A stretch of DNA of 64,000 nucleotides, from positions 7,130,001-7,194,000 of the forward strand of contig NZ_CP107945.1 in assembly GCF_036057275.1 (NCBI RefSeq), written 5' to 3'. The notes under the pieces were generated by a model. That model did no database searches, had not been told where the DNA came from, and worked only from the letters and a program-made list of their open reading frames with translations. How positions within the stretch are numbered: the stretch's first letter is position 1; every line of letters begins with the position of its first letter. This stretch comes from Streptomyces sp. NBC_00390 (GTDB lineage Bacteria; Actinomycetota; Actinomycetes; Streptomycetales; Streptomycetaceae). Shown piece after piece: positions 60,502 through 64,000 of the stretch. A program made the translations under genes and the position numbers.

Positions 60502-61837
60502 CCACCATCGTCCCCTCCTCTATCTGGTAGTCCAGCGGAAGACCGAGACCGCGCATGGCCGCCACCATGCCGGTGTTGGATGCCTGTGTGACGGCGTACA
60601 CGCTCGCGCAGGCCGCCTCGGCGGCCAGTCCCACGAGCCGGCCGAGCAGCTCGGAGCCGATACCGCGCCGCTGCCAGGCGTCCTCCACCAGCAGCGCCAC
60701 CTCGGTCTCGTCGCCGTCCCAGAGCAGATGGCCGAGGGCGACCAGCTGCCCGGACGCCGTCTGGACCGCGAGCGTGCGCCCGTAGCGCGGGCTGAGCAGG
60801 TGGTTCAGGTAGCGGTCGGCGTCGCCGACCGGGCCGTGGTAGCGCAGGCTCAGCGTGCGTTCGGAGCACCGCTCGTGCATGGCCAGGGCGGATTCGACGT
60901 CGCTCTGGTCGGCGCGGCGCACGATGATCTTGTTGCCCTCGGGGAGGGTGAGGACATCGTGGCTGCGCGGGATACGGGGGCCCAGGCGGGCATCGAGCTC
61001 GACCAGGGCGCGGGCCCGGGCGAACTCGGTGGGGGTGAAGGGGAGATACGGTCGCTCGACGGTGAGCGCGCCGCCGTTCGGGTCGCGCAGATGCATCACC
61101 GTCTCCTCCAGCACACCCTCCACCGGGGGCAGTTCACCAGTGGGCCGGCCGGTCAGGGAGAGGGCGGGGCGGGAGCGTATCGTGCAGCGTCCGAGCAACT
61201 GCCGTAGAGCGAGCGGCAGTTCTGCCGCATCCAGCGCCGTGCGGGTGGCGAGTCCGAGGACCCGCGTGGGGGTGTCGACGAGATCGTGGGCATCGGCGCG
61301 TTCGATCCAGGTGTCACGGCCTCCGGCCTCCGCGATCCCGTGGGTGAGGTCAGGCGCCTGGAGCCCGGCAGGGGCGCGCAGCAGGAACTCGTCCACCGTC
61401 CCGTCGGCCAGCGGGTGGGTCTGCAGCGTCAGGATGTCGACGCCCTGCCCGGCCAGCGCGGTGCACAGGGCCGCCAGACTGCCGGGCGTGTCCCGCACCG
61501 TGGTGCGCATGCGCCACAGCACGGTCTCCCGCGGGCCGGTGCCGGCGGATGCGTGGGCGGAGCCGGTGGTTTCCGCCTTTCCGGGTTCACCGGCGGCCGG
61601 TGTCCCCGGCGGGGGCGCATGGCTGTGGCGGCGTGCCCACCACGTGTGGAACGCCGCCGTGGCGACGAGCGTCACCGCGGAGGCGACGAGCAGGAACGGA
61701 CCGTCGGGGCCGTGCCCGACGAGGTTGGCGATGGCGTCGGCCACCGCGACGGCGGTGAACATGGCGGCCAGTTCGACGAGATCCCGCCGCCAGTGGTGCG
61801 AACGGCGGGCACTCTTCCCAGAAGTCACATCTGTCAT
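60437..61837 (-). CDS. Membrane-anchored ACT-domain GNAT acetyltransferase
   Basis: A 466-residue fusion. Residues about 20-66 form two hydrophobic helices (LVELAAMFTAVAVADAIANLV and FLLVASAVTLVATAAFHTWWA). A Pro/Gly linker leads to an ACT domain (MRTTVRDTPGSLAALCTALAGQGVDILTLQTHPLADG) and a second, degenerate ACT-like unit (TRVLGLATRTALDAAELPLALRQLLG). The C-terminal 160 residues are a GNAT domain, with acetyl-CoA motif VEDAWQRRGIGSELLGRLVGLAAE. ACT-GNAT proteins in actinomycetes are known to be amino-acid-controlled lysine acetyltransferases. ATG 61837 lies six bases after CACAGT on its strand. Confidence 0.85.
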   Translation of the reverse strand: MTDVTSGKSARRSHHWRRDLVELAAMFTAVAVADAIANLVGHGPDGPFLLVASAVTLVATAAFHTWWARRHSHAPPPGTPAAGEPGKAETTGSAHASAGTGPRETVLWRMRTTVRDTPGSLAALCTALAGQGVDILTLQTHPLADGTVDEFLLRAPAGLQAPDLTHGIAEAGGRDTWIERADAHDLVDTPTRVLGLATRTALDAAELPLALRQLLGRCTIRSRPALSLTGRPTGELPPVEGVLEETVMHLRDPNGGALTVERPYLPFTPTEFARARALVELDARLGPRIPRSHDVLTLPEGNKIIVRRADQSDVESALAMHERCSERTLSLRYHGPVGDADRYLNHLLSPRYGRTLAVQTASGQLVALGHLLWDGDETEVALLVEDAWQRRGIGSELLGRLVGLAAEAACASVYAVTQASNTGMVAAMRGLGLPLDYQIEEGTMVVTARLDTAPARPASRYEQIDR

Positions 61838-61955
61838 GGCTTCACTGTGGCCCAGCGGTGTTGCGTGATCACGAACGCTTTGTGACTGATGGGTTAAGCC
61901 AGTATCTGGCCTGCTATGGACAGTTTTTGGCCATTTCTGGCGTGGGGCGTTCGCC

Positions 61956-62835
61956 TCAGTGACCCAACGCAACCAGGAGCCGGGAGGCCTGCCGCACGAG
62001 GTCGGAAGAAGCCCGCTTCCCGGCGAGTGCGGCGAGCCTGTCCATCAGGCCGGCACTCGCGGCCTCGCATGCCACAGCCGCACCGCACTGCTCCGTACAC
62101 TCCGCCGCCACGCCCAATATCCCTGCCAGTCCGCGCGGCCCGGGCGCGGCGCCCAGCAGCGGCGGGAGCAGGGCCGCCAGCACCGCCCACGTCGTCGCGT
62201 ACGCACCGGTGACGGCGGCAGCTCGGGCGGCATCGGCGAGCCGGTTGAGCTTGATCGTGCCCTGCAGTGCGAGCTCGGCGAGTTCCCGCCCCAGCAGCGC
62301 GCTGTCGAGCTGGCCGCGGGCGGCGAGCACCAGCAGCGCGTCCACTGCCGACAGCCGGTCCTCGCCGTGCCGGGCGCCCAGACCGCAGGCGAGGAGCCGG
62401 TGCAGTGCGGGTCCCGCGTGGCCCTCCGCCTCGGCGAGCGGCGGCAGGCAGGACGCATTGCCCCGCATCTCGTCGACGGCGGTCGCCAGCACACTGCGGA
62501 GCTGCCACGCGGCCAGCGTCTCCCGGTCCTGCGGCAGTACGGCCGGCCAGCGGAGATCCACCGCGGCCCAGTGGAAGCAGTCGGTCCGGGAGATGTCCTG
62601 GGCCCACGTCAGCCAGTGCAGCGAAGCCGGGAACTCACGGCGTACCGACCACCGCTCCCGGGTCTCGTGGATCAGCTGCCGCGCCCCCTCGTGCCGGTCC
62701 TCGGGCCCGGACGAGGCCGGGCCGCCGTCGATGCCCACGCGCGGCACGGTCGGTACGGGCTCCGGCGCGGTGAGCCAGTTGGCAAGCCAGTCCGCCTCCT
62801 TGGTGCCGAGTTCCGCTGCTGACCGTTCTTCATCG
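61956..62835 (-). pseudogene. 5'-truncated remnant of a DUF6493-like gene
   Basis: The frame gives about 290 residues, from AAELGTKEADWLANWL to QASRLLVALGH. It matches what I recall of the C-terminal part of large (about 900-residue) DUF6493 proteins, with LHWLTWAQDI, DFHW-like FHWAAVDLRWPAVLPQDRETLAAWQLRSVL and GARHGEDRLSAVDALLVLAARGQLDSALLG. The N-terminal two thirds are missing. Upstream, the frame stays open to the stop codon of the phosphatase gene at 62964 with no ATG or GTG before 62747, and no ribosome site is seen. A deletion joining the two genes is the simplest reading. A GTG at 62747 could still give a short protein. Confidence 0.6.
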
Positions 62836-62963
62836 GCTCGGCGCGGCGTGGGGCTGACGGAGCATGACCTGCTCGGGGCAGTCGGGCTCCGCCGGCCCGC
62901 GTATCGGCCCTGCCGTACGGAGCTCGAATGCCGCGGGGCCGGCGCAAAGACGACGAGCCCGTC

Positions 62964-64000
62964 CTACTGGCCCACCCGCCCCGGCTGCAGGGTCTTGCTG
63001 AACAGCACCGCTCCGCCTTCTGCCCGCAGCCGCACCGTCAGCTCACCGCAGTCACCGTCGATGTCGACCTCGCCGAAATACTGCGGCGACTCCATCGGCG
63101 ACACATTCGCGCGCTGCGGAGCCCGCACGAAGACCCGCTCAGGGCCGAACGTCGCGTCCAGTGCATTGGCCGGGAACCCTCCCGCCGCAAGCGGACCCGA
63201 GACGAACTCCCAGAACGGTGCGAAGTCCTTGAACGCAGCCTGCTCCGGCGCGTAGTGCTGGGCCGAGGTGTAGTGCACATCGGCGGTCAGCCACAGTGTG
63301 CCGGTGATCCTGCGGTGCTTGACGAACCGGAGCAGCTCCGCGATCTGCAGCTCCCGGCCGAGCGGCGCACCCGGATCGCCCTGTGCCACAGCCTCGAAGT
63401 TCGCCGCGCCGTCCGGCACCACGAGCCCGAGCGGCATGTCGGAGGCGAGCACCTTCCACACCGCACGCGAGCGGGCGAGCTCCCGCTTCAGCCAGGCGAG
63501 CTGCTCCGCGCCCAGGATTCCCACGGTGTCGTCGGCCTGGCGCCCGGGGGAGTTGGCGTTGCGGTACGTACGCATGTCGAGGACGAACACATCGAGCAGC
63601 GGGCCGTGGTGCACCACCCGGTGGATGCGGCCCTCGCTGCCGCGCGGCGAGAGGGTGCCCACGGGGAAGTACTCGCCGAACGCCTGCATCGAGCGCCGCG
63701 CCAGCACGTCTACATCCTTCTCCGTGTACCGCGGATCGTCGAGGATCTGGCCCGGGTACCAGTTGTTGCGGACCTCGTGGTCGTCCCACTGCGCGATCGT
63801 CGGCACCTGGGCGTTGAACTGCCTGACGTTGTCGTCGAGCAGGTTGTACCTGAAGTTTCCGCGGTACTCGGCGAGCGTCTCGGCGACCTTCGACTTCTCC
63901 TCGGTCACGAGGTTGCGCCACACCCGCCCGTCCGGCAGCGTCACGCTCGGCACGAGGGGCCCGTCCGCGTACACGGTGTCGCCGCTGGACAGGAAGAAGT
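62964..64000 (-). CDS. Alkaline phosphatase D family protein, 3' part
   Basis: At least 345 residues of a PhoD-type metallophosphoesterase; the 5' end lies beyond the window. FFLSSGDTVYADGPL at the edge is the conserved metal-ligand loop, followed by YRGNFRYNLLDDNVRQFNAQVPTIAQWDDHEVRNNW (Asp-His pair), LDMRTYRN, KVLASDMPLGL and LTADVHYTSAQHY. PhoD enzymes are Tat-exported, Ca/Fe-dependent phosphodiesterases induced by phosphate starvation; the signal peptide cannot be seen here. The stop codon is in frame with the remnant downstream. Confidence 0.93.
   Translation of the reverse strand, partial: FFLSSGDTVYADGPLVPSVTLPDGRVWRNLVTEEKSKVAETLAEYRGNFRYNLLDDNVRQFNAQVPTIAQWDDHEVRNNWYPGQILDDPRYTEKDVDVLARRSMQAFGEYFPVGTLSPRGSEGRIHRVVHHGPLLDVFVLDMRTYRNANSPGRQADDTVGILGAEQLAWLKRELARSRAVWKVLASDMPLGLVVPDGAANFEAVAQGDPGAPLGRELQIAELLRFVKHRRITGTLWLTADVHYTSAQHYAPEQAAFKDFAPFWEFVSGPLAAGGFPANALDATFGPERVFVRAPQRANVSPMESPQYFGEVDIDGDCGELTVRLRAEGGAVLFSKTLQPGRVGQ

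Overview
The window reads as about 64 kb of the chromosome of a Streptomyces or very close relative. The DNA is very GC-rich with strong third-position GC. Start codons are often GTG and sometimes TTG, many ribosome binding sites are GGAGG-like, and many genes look leaderless. The gene families are typical of the genus: MerR/PadR/MocR/Lrp regulators, DUF5999, Clp-N proteins, many DMT (EamA) exporters and a divergent third EF-Tu. I see no rRNA, tRNA, CRISPR array, insertion sequence, prophage or biosynthetic gene cluster. This is mostly core or near-core chromosome with small regulator/target pairs.

Layout. 1-6.1 kb holds the end of a bifunctional nuclease (DUF151) gene, a MerR regulator, dinB, a PRC-barrel protein, and a tandem glycine riboswitch in front of gcvP. 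The DUF151-MerR-gcvP order recalls the mycobacterial Rv1829-Rv1832 block. 6.1-14.2 kb: DUF5999, an unknown protein, a GCS2-family ligase, a secreted substrate-binding/VWA protein, a CPBP protease, PhzF, a His-rich PadR regulator and an SRPBCC protein. 14.4-21.5 kb: a Clp-N protein, two DMT exporters (the second behind a leader peptide and a four-strand switchable 5' region), a PNPOx/MocR divergent pair and a DMT/LysR divergent pair. 21.5-28.9 kb: FMN protein, isochorismatase-fold pseudoenzyme, Rieske lipoprotein, HipA-like kinase with DUF3037, a two-SDR operon behind a TetR-type operator, an orphan family-5 binding lipoprotein and ung. 29-37.6 kb: small conserved proteins, DinB-fold protein, a TetR/FAD-monooxygenase pair with twin operators, an oxidoreductase, lnt, a flavin reductase and an RlmG/RsmC-like methyltransferase.

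37.6-50.4 kb: uppP, VTT and AlkD-like proteins, EF-Tu3, a spermidine-synthase-like protein, a PYQQ-repeat membrane protein, hotdog thioesterase, DedA, two left-handed beta-helix proteins, a DMT/XRE-cupin pair, YbaK-like, CoA-binding and YigZ proteins. 50.4-64 kb: the sbcD-sbcC operon, two Lrp regulators each divergent from a sulfur-related enzyme (rhodanese; Met/Cys PLP lyase), an ATP-grasp protein, a DUF885 hydrolase, a membrane-anchored ACT-GNAT protein, a 5'-truncated DUF6493-like remnant and the 3' part of a PhoD phosphatase.

Themes. DNA repair recurs (dinB, ung, AlkD-like, sbcCD). Most regulators sit next to or divergent from one clear target. Several convergent gene pairs overlap by 65-91 bp at their 3' ends. 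Perfect hairpins punctuate most convergent junctions. The strongest candidate for something undescribed is the leader-peptide switch at 16038-16192. There an 11-codon ORF with a Pro-Pro-Pro run is followed by RNA strands that can pair either 1:2 plus 3:4, hiding the transporter's GTG start, or 2:3, freeing it. That is the logic of an erm-type translational attenuator.
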